A stretch of DNA of 34,200 nt from Kiritimatiellia bacterium (GTDB lineage Bacteria; Verrucomicrobiota; Kiritimatiellia; SLAD01): positions 1 to 34,200 of the forward strand of contig SLKG01000023.1 in assembly GCA_007134735.1 (NCBI GenBank). The letters run 5' to 3'. Positions 22,083 to 30,005 of the stretch are shown piece after piece. The position numbers and the translations under genes are program-made. Each line of letters opens with the position of its first letter. The first letter of the stretch is position 1. The notes beneath the pieces are model-generated. The model made no database searches. It saw only the letters and a list, made by a program, of their open reading frames with translations, and was not told the DNA's origin.

Positions 22083-23533
22083 TCCGTCTCCGACTCCACT
22101 TTTCGCAGAAGGTGCTGCCGCTGGATTTTCCCCGACGTTGTTCTCGGTATGGAGGCAACGGGCTCCAACACGGTGGGCAGTTTGTAGGGTTCCAGGTGTT
22201 CTTTGAGAAACTGCCGGATTTCCCCCAGTTCGGGGCTGCTTCCGGTCTCCGGAACCACGAACAGCTTGACCGCTTCTCCAGAGATGACATCGGGTACCGC
22301 CACACATGCGGCATCTACAATCCCCGGCATGTCGCGAAGCGACCGTTCAACTTCTTCCGGCGATACCTTGCGCCCCCCCACATTAATGATTTCCGACATG
22401 CGGCCGTGCAGGTAAATCAACCCATCCTCATCAAACCGACCCAAATCCCCTGTCCGAAACCACTCCCCCCAGAAACTTTCGGCCGTACGTTGGGGTTGCG
22501 CCCAGTACCGGCGCATCACCATGGGCCCCCTGACGCAGATTTCTCCGACCTCCCCGGTCGAAATGTCCACACCCCGCTGATCCTTCACACATACATCGGC
22601 CAACGGCGCTGGCCGCCCCAGGGCATCCAGTTTGCCCGCATCCTCGTGAAATTCTTGAAATATCGCCCGGGAAGCTTCGGTTAAGCCGTAGTGCATGCAT
22701 ATCCGGGTCCGGGGCAGCAATGCGGCCAGCTGTTCCTTGTCTTCAAGCGGCATGGGCGCACTGCCGATTTCCACATAGCGGAGACGATCGGCATATCCGC
22801 CGATATGGCGGCCGCTCAACTTGTACAGCAACGCCCAAGCCGCCGGAACCATGCCCATGCCGGTTGCCGAGTGGTCCGACATCGCACGAAAGAGCTGCTT
22901 GGGGCGGCTGAATCCATCTACAAGCACCGCGCACGCACCCAACCATAGCAGACATCGCAGTCGCCCTAAACCGAAGGAGTGGGACAGGGGCAAAGCGATA
23001 ATCTCAACATCATCCGTTGTTGTCCCGATAAAGGCATTGATATTCCGTGCCGACGCCACAAGATTTCCATGTGTCAACAACACGCCTTTCGGATCGCCTG
23101 TCGTTCCCGAAGTGAACAGAAGGTCCGCCGGTCGATCGGAAACGAATCCGCCGTTGCGGTCCTCCTTCGTATCTCCGGTCCCGGTGTCTTCCGCACCCTC
23201 CCGAATACCTTCATCGGACACGATCAGGCGGGGACGGCATATGTCCGCCACCATCCTCATGCGCCGTACGGGCGTCTCCGGATCCAGCGGCACGGCGATG
23301 CCGCCCGCTTGATGAATCGCAAGATAGCGACTGACAAAGCTGCCGCCCTTTCCGGCCACAACGATTACGCGATCACCCGGCGTCATTCCGGTCTTCGTAA
23401 GGTCATCCGCAAAGGCTTCGGTGGCGGAATGCAGTTCGCGATAGGTCAAGCAATTGCCATCCGCATCGATGATCGCCGTGGCACCGGAATGCACGGCATG
23501 CTCCCGAACAGCATGGAGTATGCTATCCGGCAT
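22079..23533 (-). CDS. Acyl-AMP ligase / acyl-CoA synthetase (ANL superfamily)
   Basis: This adenylate-forming enzyme of about 484 residues has all key motifs. They are LLFTSGTTGDPKGVLLTHG (ATP loop, residues about 138-156), CMHYGLTEASRA (A5), GEWFRTGDLGRFDEDGLIY (A7), GRMSEIINVGGRKVSPEEVE (A8 hinge) and the C-terminal PRTTSGKIQR containing the catalytic lysine (A10). It would activate a carboxylic acid and transfer it to a thiol. The acyl carrier protein gene immediately upstream, overlapping its start, is the probable acceptor. I chose ATG 23533 (11-nt overlap) because the family starts there; ATG 23569 is an alternative. It is coupled to the VOC gene downstream. The acid cannot be inferred from sequence alone. 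Confidence 0.88.
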   Translation of the reverse strand: MPDSILHAVREHAVHSGATAIIDADGNCLTYRELHSATEAFADDLTKTGMTPGDRVIVVAGKGGSFVSRYLAIHQAGGIAVPLDPETPVRRMRMVADICRPRLIVSDEGIREGAEDTGTGDTKEDRNGGFVSDRPADLLFTSGTTGDPKGVLLTHGNLVASARNINAFIGTTTDDVEIIALPLSHSFGLGRLRCLLWLGACAVLVDGFSRPKQLFRAMSDHSATGMGMVPAAWALLYKLSGRHIGGYADRLRYVEIGSAPMPLEDKEQLAALLPRTRICMHYGLTEASRAIFQEFHEDAGKLDALGRPAPLADVCVKDQRGVDISTGEVGEICVRGPMVMRRYWAQPQRTAESFWGEWFRTGDLGRFDEDGLIYLHGRMSEIINVGGRKVSPEEVERSLRDMPGIVDAACVAVPDVISGEAVKLFVVPETGSSPELGEIRQFLKEHLEPYKLPTVLEPVASIPRTTSGKIQRQHLLRKVESETE

Positions 23534-23792
23534 CGGAATGAGATTCCCCGGGCGATTCATCGGATCCAAAAACGCGAATCATATCGGCCACCGTTTCGAG
23601 TTCCATCAGTTTGGATTCGTCCAATTGACGACCAAACTCGGCCTCCAACGCGACAATAAGGCGCACATGCCCCATCGAGTCCCACTCCGCAACACGGCCC
23701 GCTCCCAAGTCATCGGATACCTCCGAAACCGGAATATTCAGGTTCTCCGCTATGAGTGCGCGCACTCGCCTTTCTGTACCATTGTCTGTCAT
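23523..23792 (-). CDS. Acyl carrier protein
   Basis: An 89-residue acidic protein with the phosphopantetheine-attachment motif WDSMGHVRLIVALEAEFG. The modified serine is S39 of D38-S39-M40, and the helices around it are standard for carrier proteins (VRALIAENLNIPVSEVSDDL before, LETVADMIRVF after). It would carry an acyl group loaded by the ligase encoded directly downstream, with which it overlaps by 11 nt. An adjacent LpxD-like acyltransferase could be the recipient, since LpxD enzymes use acyl-ACP. This is a dedicated carrier rather than the housekeeping AcpP, whose motif is DSLDTVE. Confidence 0.9.
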   Translation of the reverse strand: MTDNGTERRVRALIAENLNIPVSEVSDDLGAGRVAEWDSMGHVRLIVALEAEFGRQLDESKLMELETVADMIRVFGSDESPGESHSDAG

Positions 23793-23867
23793 GAAAAGGA
23801 CCTATCTTCGCGTCCAGAAACCACGTCCGCCCTACGCGTCCCCCAAGGCGACGCCGCACCCGCACCG

Positions 23868-24896
23868 CTAATGGGACGCCTGGACCGTATTGGAGCTTTG
23901 ATCACCGACCTCCGATAGCTCGAGCCCCCTGATCGCCTGCAAACTGATGCCCTCCCGCCCCAGAAACCATGCGCCGAGGGATACGTTCGCCAGCATGTTG
24001 AGCGCATGCGTACCGATGGCGTAGGCCAGGGCCGGACCCCGATCCGGGATCCACACCGACAAAGCCAGGATGGCCAGGTAATGATAGACACCGATGTATC
24101 CCGGTGACGAGGGGATGGCTGAGCCAAGGTTGACCACCACCAATACGAAGAAGGCCGCGAACCAGGGGACAGGGAGATTAAAGGCGTATAGCCAAAGCAG
24201 CACGGCGCTTCCGCCGAACAAACGGGCCGCGAAAGTCAGCATGAACACTCCGAGAAAATTGAATGGATTTCGAATCACCCGTATGCCGCGACCGAAATTG
24301 TGCAGCAGAATGGCCGGCCGCCGTGTCAGACTTTCAGGAACAAACCGACTCAACACCGCAATCATTCGCTGCAAACGCTCCTCTTGAAACGATAGCAGTG
24401 CCAGGACCACAATGAAGAGTATACCGCTTGCGGAAACCGTGGTCATGCCCGCCCGGATGACAGGGGGAATATCCATGATCATGGCCAGAATCAACAGGAT
24501 CACAACCATGGAAAGCAAATCCATCACCCGCTCCAGGATAACGGATCCCAAAGTTCGGCTGATGCCCAGATTCCGTTGGCGTCCCATCAGGGTGACCTTG
24601 GCCACTTCGCCCAGCCGAAAAGGGAGAACGCTGTTCGCGAAAAAACCGATCATGATATAGGCAAACGTATCGCGAATCCTAAGGTGCGGCGCCGGCGCCA
24701 GGATCAGACGCCAACGCACGGCGGCAATTCCCCAAGCCACGATCAACAAGGCCAGCCCGCCGACCAGGGGCACTATCCGGGCGGCCCGCCATGCCCGAAG
24801 CACATCTTGCCATTCGACGTTTCCGATGGCCAACAGCAGGAACACCATGCTGATGACGATGCCGAGCCAGACTCGCATGCTCCCCCGTCGCGTCAT
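23868..24896 (-). CDS. Flippase-like integral membrane protein (LPG_synthase_TM / UPF0104 type)
   Basis: The 342-residue protein has about eight hydrophobic segments, starting VWLGIVISMVFLLLAIGNV. It shows the features of the lysylphosphatidylglycerol-synthase transmembrane family: AVRWRLIL after the second helix, FANSVLPFRLGEVAKVTLMG (the conserved N..LP.R.GE), ERVMDLLSMVVI, and SAIPSSPGYIGVYHYLAILA. Members are proposed to flip or present lipids, and many sit in glycolipid and polysaccharide loci. It starts 1 nt after the stop of the LpxD-like gene and is followed by the acyl carrier protein gene. A role in moving or handling the acylated lipid made by its neighbours is plausible but inferred. 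Confidence 0.82.
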   Translation of the reverse strand: MTRRGSMRVWLGIVISMVFLLLAIGNVEWQDVLRAWRAARIVPLVGGLALLIVAWGIAAVRWRLILAPAPHLRIRDTFAYIMIGFFANSVLPFRLGEVAKVTLMGRQRNLGISRTLGSVILERVMDLLSMVVILLILAMIMDIPPVIRAGMTTVSASGILFIVVLALLSFQEERLQRMIAVLSRFVPESLTRRPAILLHNFGRGIRVIRNPFNFLGVFMLTFAARLFGGSAVLLWLYAFNLPVPWFAAFFVLVVVNLGSAIPSSPGYIGVYHYLAILALSVWIPDRGPALAYAIGTHALNMLANVSLGAWFLGREGISLQAIRGLELSEVGDQSSNTVQASH

Positions 24897-24897
24897 A

Positions 24898-25809
24898 TCA
24901 AAACCTTTCCTCCGGCTTGCGCATGCGAAAAACCCGGGCCGGATTGCCCGACACCATGGCCCGCTCCGGCACCGTCTTCCCGACCACGGCCCCGGCCCCG
25001 ATCAGGGCGTCATCACCGATCGCAATTCCTCCTTCCAGTACCAGCGCCCCGGCGCCGATCCATACATGACGTCCCACCCGCACACTTCCACACAGGCATG
25101 TGCCGCTTATGATGAGCGTCCCCTCATCCACGCGGCAATTGTGGGCGATCCTCACCTGGCTTCCGATCTTCACATGATTCCCGATCCACGTGTCATCGAG
25201 CGTGCCCCGCGCAATGCTTGCGTGCGAATCGATTCGCACATCGTCTCCAATGCAGACAGCCCCGAATTGGGGAAGCGGCACCGGGGTCTTATCGTCAAAA
25301 TCATATCCGAAAGGCTCACCGATCACCACGTGCGGCGATATCCGGCAACGGTGACCGATACGAGTGCCCTCTTGAACAACCACATGGGCATCCACCTGTG
25401 TATCATCGCCGATCTCCACGTCCGGACCGATCACACTGAAGGATCCGATCCGAACGCGTTGACCCAATCGAGCCGAAGGATCAATGATCGCCGTGCGACA
25501 TATCCCCGCCGACGGCGGCCCTTCAAAGAAACGGGCCGCGACCCGGGCATACGTGAGGCGGGGATCCGGCACCAGGATATGGGAACACTGCAGTCGACCT
25601 TTGCAGGCCGGCGCGGCAATAATGAATACTCGGCGGATCCGATTAATCGCATCCACCAAATCCTCGCGATCGTTCTGCAGGAACGCGAGTGCTCCCTCCG
25701 ACAGGGAAACAACGGGACAGATCCGGTCGATGACCAGATCGGGGCCCATGAGCGGGACCCCCACAGAATCCGCCACATCGGACGCCTTAACCGGTGTTAC
25801 TTTAACCAT
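24898..25809 (-). CDS. LpxD-like acyl-ACP-dependent N-acyltransferase
   Basis: This 303-residue left-handed beta-helix acyltransferase resembles LpxD, which adds a 3-hydroxyacyl chain to UDP-3-O-acyl-glucosamine. The small N-terminal domain (SLSEGALAFLQNDRED) is followed by hexapeptide repeats from about residue 105. The LpxD-like FGYDFDD...PLPQFGAVCIGDDV block leads to catalytic-type His223 in VRIAHNCRV. The final part (VWIGAGALVLEGGIAIGDDA) is more like general sugar acyltransferases, and the protein is about 40 residues shorter than typical LpxD. GAGGGAG precedes ATG 25809. It lies between LpxC plus GT2 and the flippase plus acyl carrier genes. It is either the host's LpxD or a paralogue that acylates a glycan amino sugar; the short length and altered end favour the latter. 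Confidence 0.75.
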   Translation of the reverse strand: MVKVTPVKASDVADSVGVPLMGPDLVIDRICPVVSLSEGALAFLQNDREDLVDAINRIRRVFIIAAPACKGRLQCSHILVPDPRLTYARVAARFFEGPPSAGICRTAIIDPSARLGQRVRIGSFSVIGPDVEIGDDTQVDAHVVVQEGTRIGHRCRISPHVVIGEPFGYDFDDKTPVPLPQFGAVCIGDDVRIDSHASIARGTLDDTWIGNHVKIGSQVRIAHNCRVDEGTLIISGTCLCGSVRVGRHVWIGAGALVLEGGIAIGDDALIGAGAVVGKTVPERAMVSGNPARVFRMRKPEERF

Positions 25810-25840
25810 GCCATCATCTCCCTCGCGGGGACCCGGTACG

Positions 25841-26578
25841 TCAACCCCGCCGATCCTTCCAGATGCGCATGCGCCAGAACAAGGCCAGCATCTGCCGGGT
25901 ATTTGCGATTACAGACTTCAGATTTCGCGCCTTCGACTCGCCGCTCAAACGACGACGCATCGGGGTCTGCACACTCGTTATGCGACAGCCCGCCCGTTTT
26001 GCCCGAATGATCAATTCCATCTGGATGATCCAACCCCGTCCCTGCGACGTCAGCGGAAAGCGTTGAAGCAGAGAACGACGAAACATGTAAATACCCTGGA
26101 ATTCAGGGAAACGGCCGAAAAGGAGAGTCAGCAGGATTCTCTCAATCCGGGACAGAACAATGGCCATGATGGGGCTGTCGCGTTTGGGAACATACCCCAG
26201 GACCACATCATGCTCCGCCATGTGCGGAAGAAACAGATGAAGAATCTCAGCGGGATATTGTCCATCGGCCGGCACAATAGTGACCAAGTCATGACGCGCC
26301 TCGTTAAAACCCGTTCGAAGAACCTCTCCTATACCTTTGTTCCTTTCATGATGAACCGTTCGGGCGCCGGAAATGCGTCCGGACAGGTCATCGGCCAATT
26401 CGGCCGTACCATCCGTGCTCCCGTCGTCCACAATAATGATTTCATAGGGACGGCCCGTCCCCATCGCATGCTCGTCTACCTCGCGCAAAACATGCTCCAG
26501 GTTATCCACCTCGTCATAGGCCATCACAATTATGGACAGGCTGTGCGCACCTTCGCCCCGAACTTCCGCTTCTTTCAT
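25841..26578 (-). CDS. GT2 family glycosyltransferase (polyprenyl-phosphate sugar synthase-like)
   Basis: This 245-residue GT2 enzyme has the form of dolichol/undecaprenyl-phosphate mannose synthases. It starts with LSIIVMAYDEVDNLEHVL, continues with EIIIVDDGSTDGTAELAD, and carries a D-x-x-based metal site TIVPADGQYPAEIL. A GFNEAR...GYVPKRDSP stretch and acceptor region SGESKARNLKSV follow. It lacks the two C-terminal membrane helices seen in some members. It probably makes a polyprenyl-phosphate-linked sugar used by the GT-C proteins of the locus, or transfers sugar to the LpxC/LpxD product. ATG 26578 overlaps the stop of lpxC by 4 nt (ATGA). Donor unknown. Confidence 0.85.
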   Translation of the reverse strand: MKEAEVRGEGAHSLSIIVMAYDEVDNLEHVLREVDEHAMGTGRPYEIIIVDDGSTDGTAELADDLSGRISGARTVHHERNKGIGEVLRTGFNEARHDLVTIVPADGQYPAEILHLFLPHMAEHDVVLGYVPKRDSPIMAIVLSRIERILLTLLFGRFPEFQGIYMFRRSLLQRFPLTSQGRGWIIQMELIIRAKRAGCRITSVQTPMRRRLSGESKARNLKSVIANTRQMLALFWRMRIWKDRRG

Positions 26579-27477
26579 GGGGCTCCCCTTCCTGAAGAAA
26601 TTACCGGTTCGATACATTCCAGCAAATCCTGCGCGATCAATGACTGCAGAAACTCATGGTGAATCCGATGTCCCGCCCGAAAAGCAAGATATCGCCCCGC
26701 CAACGGCTTTCCAAGAATCATCATATCGCCGATAAAGTCCACAATCTTGTGACGGGCGGCCTCCTGGGCCAGGGCGGGCGGACAGCCGGGATACAGCATC
26801 ATTACCCGATCCTCTATGGGCCCCAGTAGCCCGCGAACGTGCTCCTTCTCGGTTTCCACCAGGTAACTGCGCGAGGTTAACAGGGATCGCTCGGTACTCT
26901 CATTCAAGGCTTCATACTCGGCTACGCCCACGGGCAGCGATTCCACATGGGACCAGTGAAACACCGTCGAGACGGAAAACCCCTCCGAAGGCAGGGCCAG
27001 AATGTAACGCCCGTTTTGCACGGAGGGAGCATCCAGCGGAACACCGGTTGTGCCCCGGTCATCCAGAAAAAACGCGGGTTCTTTCAGGCGGTATATCTTG
27101 CGCGGCAGGCCCTGGTCCGCCAAGCCGGCTTGTTGAATCAAATCATAAAACGGCGCGCAGGATCCGTCCGTCATAAACGGAAGGCGATCCGAATTGATTT
27201 CCACTCGCAGATTATCCACACCGGCGAACGCGATCGCCGCGAGAACATGCTCCGTATGATGCACCCAATGTCCGCCTTCTTCCAGCGATGTCCAGCGAGG
27301 CATGGTTTTGAGACGGTCCGGAAGACATCGAATTTCAGGCTCGCCCGGCACATCCGACCGCACAAATACGATGCCTTCGTCCACCCCGGCGGGATGGAAT
27401 CGAACCCCGGATCGACCGTCCTGATCCAAGTGGACACCATGGATCCACGATGTTGACGTTTCCAGTGTTCTTTGCAT
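26575..27477 (-). CDS. lpxC: UDP-3-O-acyl-N-acetylglucosamine deacetylase
   Basis: This 300-residue protein carries all LpxC catalytic and zinc residues in the E. coli spacing. E76-H77 occur in HTEHVLAA, H243, D247 and D251 in ARHKIVDFIGD, and H270 in RAGHRIHH, equivalent to E78, H79, H238, D242, D246 and H265. The DGSCAPF block also fits, with one extra residue before it (FMTDGS). It removes the acetyl group from UDP-3-O-acyl-GlcNAc, the committed step of lipid A synthesis. I chose ATG 27477 (MQRTLETSTSWIHGVHL, after GGAGGG) because LpxC proteins begin with Q-R-T-L; an upstream TTG or ATG adds over 10 residues without homology. It is coupled to the GT2 gene. It could be the main LpxC or one acting on a glycan sugar. 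Confidence 0.85.
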   Translation of the reverse strand: MQRTLETSTSWIHGVHLDQDGRSGVRFHPAGVDEGIVFVRSDVPGEPEIRCLPDRLKTMPRWTSLEEGGHWVHHTEHVLAAIAFAGVDNLRVEINSDRLPFMTDGSCAPFYDLIQQAGLADQGLPRKIYRLKEPAFFLDDRGTTGVPLDAPSVQNGRYILALPSEGFSVSTVFHWSHVESLPVGVAEYEALNESTERSLLTSRSYLVETEKEHVRGLLGPIEDRVMMLYPGCPPALAQEAARHKIVDFIGDMMILGKPLAGRYLAFRAGHRIHHEFLQSLIAQDLLECIEPVISSGRGAP

Positions 27478-27549
27478 GGCCCTCCAGCAGACTACGGATT
27501 CCAGCCGCCCTGCGATCATGTACCGGCCGGCATGGGCATTCGGCAACCC

Positions 27550-28509
27550 TCAGGATGACGCATGTTTTCGGTAATACTTCGCCGTACGCTCTATGCCCTC
27601 GTCCAAATCCACCTTTGCTTCAAAGCCGATGAGATTCTTGGCTTTGCTGACATCCGGGATGCGCAACTCCACATCCGCATACTCCTTATATACGAACTCG
27701 ATGGTGGATTTAGAGTTCAATACGCGAATCACCGTGTTGGCCAGGCCATAGATGGTCGTTACAGCTCGTTGATTGCCGATATTGAAGGACTCGCCCACGG
27801 CCTTGGGATGCTCCATGGCCAGCAGGGTGCCTCGAACCATATCGTCCACGTAGCACCATGCGCGGATTTGCGTGCCGTCGCCATTGATCTTCAGGGGTTT
27901 GTTGTTCAAGGCGCGCTCGATAAAAATGCGTATGGCGCCCTCGCCCACCTGGCCGAACCCATACACATTGAACGGCCGCACCACGGTCACCGGCAACCAC
28001 TGGTCCTGATAGTAGGCAATAGCGAGGTGTTCCTCGGCCAGCTTGCTCACCGCATACGTCCATCGCGCTTCGCCGACCTTTCCGATGGACGTCTTATCCA
28101 GCTCCGTTGAGCGAAACGCATTCGTCCCAAATACCTCGCTGGTCGAGAAGCACACCACTCGATCACAGTGCTCCAGCTTCGAGGCGGCCTCCAGCACGTT
28201 CGCCGAACCGACCATGTTCACGCGCATCGTGTTGACCGTATTCTTCACCACGGTATCAATCCCCGCAATCGCCGCGCAGTGTACAATGATATCCGAGTCC
28301 TCCATGGCCTTGGCCAGCGCATCATAATCCAGCACGTCCCCCACCACCAGCTTGAGGTTCGGATGCTCCTTGTACGGCTTGTTCTGTAGCGAGTTCCGCG
28401 ATAGATTATCGAACGCGACAATCTTGTTGTGCTCCACCAATTGCCCGATCAGGGTGGAACCAATAAACCCGGCTCCCCCGGTGATGAATATTTTTTTACC
28501 TTTGATCAT
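27550..28509 (-). CDS. NAD-dependent sugar-nucleotide epimerase/dehydratase (extended SDR)
   Basis: The 319-residue protein is an extended short-chain dehydrogenase/reductase. It has the NAD-binding G-G-A-G-F-I-G of [17 protein letters not shown] (near residue 12), a [11 protein letters not shown] adenine contact, FSTSEVFG (Ser of the triad), catalytic Y-x-x-x-K in [13 protein letters not shown], and the substrate-side [10 protein letters not shown] and [17 protein letters not shown]. It acts on a nucleotide sugar, as 4-epimerase, 4,6-dehydratase or decarboxylase; the exact class cannot be fixed from these motifs. AAAGGA lies ahead of ATG 28509. A 244-bp gap containing a palindromic element separates it from the sialyltransferase-like gene upstream, and it may begin a new transcript with lpxC, whose region follows closely. 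Confidence 0.88.
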   Translation of the reverse strand: MIKGKKIFITGGAGFIGSTLIGQLVEHNKIVAFDNLSRNSLQNKPYKEHPNLKLVVGDVLDYDALAKAMEDSDIIVHCAAIAGIDTVVKNTVNTMRVNMVGSANVLEAASKLEHCDRVVCFSTSEVFGTNAFRSTELDKTSIGKVGEARWTYAVSKLAEEHLAIAYYQDQWLPVTVVRPFNVYGFGQVGEGAIRIFIERALNNKPLKINGDGTQIRAWCYVDDMVRGTLLAMEHPKAVGESFNIGNQRAVTTIYGLANTVIRVLNSKSTIEFVYKEYADVELRIPDVSKAKNLIGFEAKVDLDEGIERTAKYYRKHASS

Positions 28510-28600
28510 GATGTGTTCATTCCTTTCTAGATATTCTCGACCAGGATATTGGCCAAGCTCAAGTTAAAAGAACCCATAGCGGCGAAGCAGGCCGCGCGAA

Positions 28601-28651
28601 GTAGGTCGGGCATTTTTGCCCGACCGGGTCAGGCAGGAATGCCTGACCTAC
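28601..28651. repeat. Palindromic element with two inner hairpins, intergenic
   Basis: The outer stem GTAGGTC pairs with GACCTAC at the far end. Inside are two perfect hairpins: GGTCGGGCA-TTTT-TGCCCGACC (28604-28625) and GGTCAGGCA-GGAA-TGCCTGACC (28627-28648). It lies in the gap between the sialyltransferase-like and epimerase genes. It could act as an RNA folding element or weak attenuator. It is the clearest example of the layout also found at 3196-3256 and 20597-20646. Confidence 0.85.
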
Positions 28652-28753
28652 CGGCATGCGTGTATCGTCGGCCTGCACCTTGAATGCGCTACATCGAAGT
28701 ACAAAGACCCGGGCAGCCGGCACACGGCGAAACCGCCCCTCCCGAATATCCCC

Positions 28754-29923
28754 TTACAAGCACGCCTGTGTCGTCTCCCCGCCGCTTCCCGCAACCGGAA
28801 GCTCGTCCAGTCCTGGAACATAGTTCAGAAAAAGGCGGGCCAACTCTCTTTCCGTTCGCTTGAGCCATCGATCCAACGTCAATTGATCCGATGCCGTAAA
28901 CATGGGATATCCGTACAATCCATGTAAATACAGCAGAGACGTGGAGGATACCGATACCACCCCCGCCAGGTTCCAACCCGCCACAAGACTCTCAACCGGC
29001 AACTGCTGCCGCGCATGAATCAACTTCAATCGATGATCGCCAAATTCCTCCTTCAGTCGTGGCGCCAACGGGGTGGTTTCCTGGGGATGTTCTTTCCACA
29101 GGACGGTGTACCCTTTCTCCAGAATCAGGGATACCGCGGATCGATATAATTGATATTCATCCTCCGTGGTAAGAAACAGCACGGCAAAGGGCTGCGGCAG
29201 GAATAACAGGACCGATTCATCCCGCGCCACGGGGGGCTGGGCGTATTCCGATGCACACACCGGTTCCGCCAGGGCCCGATAACGATTCCGCAGACATGCG
29301 TCATCCACATGAACCCGGGGAACCCGGGAAAGATACTCAGGCATGTTCAGCATACCGTCCAGGTACGAATACATCACATCCACGCGCTTGAGATCCCGCA
29401 TGCAGATTTCATTGATTTCCATGCACTCGGAACGGGCATTCCAATGACTGCACTCGCGCTTGAACGCCCCCGGCCACTGTCCGGGCCGCAAACGCTTCCA
29501 ACGGTCATAGCCGCAGGCCATACCCTGCCCAATGTATTCTACCACGCCGTCTTCAAACAACACCACGCGGGCATTCGGAAAGGCATACAAAATGAGTTTC
29601 GTTGAATCCACCCATAACATGGATATCCAGATTTCATCGACATTACGTCCGTAACGATTGTTCAATACCTCCCGGACCACGGGAGCGTAACGGCGGGTCG
29701 GCATATACCAGAGAATAATATCCTCCGCCCAGCATATGTCTCGCCACGGCCATACATCCCGCGCCATTTCCTTCATGGCCCGCCCGTAAACCGACTCCCG
29801 GCTGCGTCCGAATAGAACAAGGATATCCTCCTGATCCGCGTGATCCTGACCATGATCCCGATCCAGGGCCGCCGCCGCGTTGACGATCTGGCAGATTCCG
29901 GGACAAAAGATGAGACGTTTCAT
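28754..29923 (-). CDS. Putative sialyltransferase / polysialyltransferase-like GT-B protein
   Basis: This 389-residue protein is not matched by sequence memory as a whole, but it shows in order the three short motifs shared by bacterial sialyltransferase families. VVLFEDGVVEYIGQG contains D/E-D-G, VLWKEHPQETTPLAP contains H-P, and VVSVSSTSLLYLHGLYG contains the S-S/T run. It starts MKRLIFCPGICQIVNAAAAL, the first beta strand of a GT-B domain. It would then use CMP-activated sugar on an oligosaccharide acceptor. No CMP-sialic-acid synthesis genes are in the window, and GT-B enzymes using other donors can share these motifs. No strong ribosome binding site is visible before ATG 29923. The motif reading is clear; the specific function is a moderate-confidence inference. 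Confidence 0.55.
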   Translation of the reverse strand: MKRLIFCPGICQIVNAAAALDRDHGQDHADQEDILVLFGRSRESVYGRAMKEMARDVWPWRDICWAEDIILWYMPTRRYAPVVREVLNNRYGRNVDEIWISMLWVDSTKLILYAFPNARVVLFEDGVVEYIGQGMACGYDRWKRLRPGQWPGAFKRECSHWNARSECMEINEICMRDLKRVDVMYSYLDGMLNMPEYLSRVPRVHVDDACLRNRYRALAEPVCASEYAQPPVARDESVLLFLPQPFAVLFLTTEDEYQLYRSAVSLILEKGYTVLWKEHPQETTPLAPRLKEEFGDHRLKLIHARQQLPVESLVAGWNLAGVVSVSSTSLLYLHGLYGYPMFTASDQLTLDRWLKRTERELARLFLNYVPGLDELPVAGSGGETTQACL

Positions 29924-29951
29924 GGGAATTGGTTTTGGGAGGTTAGTTATG

Positions 29952-29976
29952 GGGATCCGGGATGCGGGATGCGGGA
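29952..29976. repeat. Short GGGATGC heptad array
   Basis: Three to four period-7 units (GGGATCC, GGGATGC, GGGATGC, GGGA) lie in the 82-bp gap between the methyltransferase and sialyltransferase-like genes. It is another member of the window-wide heptad phenomenon, here outside coding sequence. Confidence 0.7.
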
Positions 29977-30005
29977 AGATACGCGCAGGGCGAAGTGGAT
30001 TTCCT

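Noticed and set aside
24826-26662. Two plus-strand open frames of over 390 residues
   Set aside because: Antisense to LpxD-like, flippase-like and GT2 genes; composition and lack of domains mark them as shadows.
28601-28651. Rho-independent terminator
   Set aside because: The stems are strong but no T-run follows on either strand, and the same layout occurs inside two genes.
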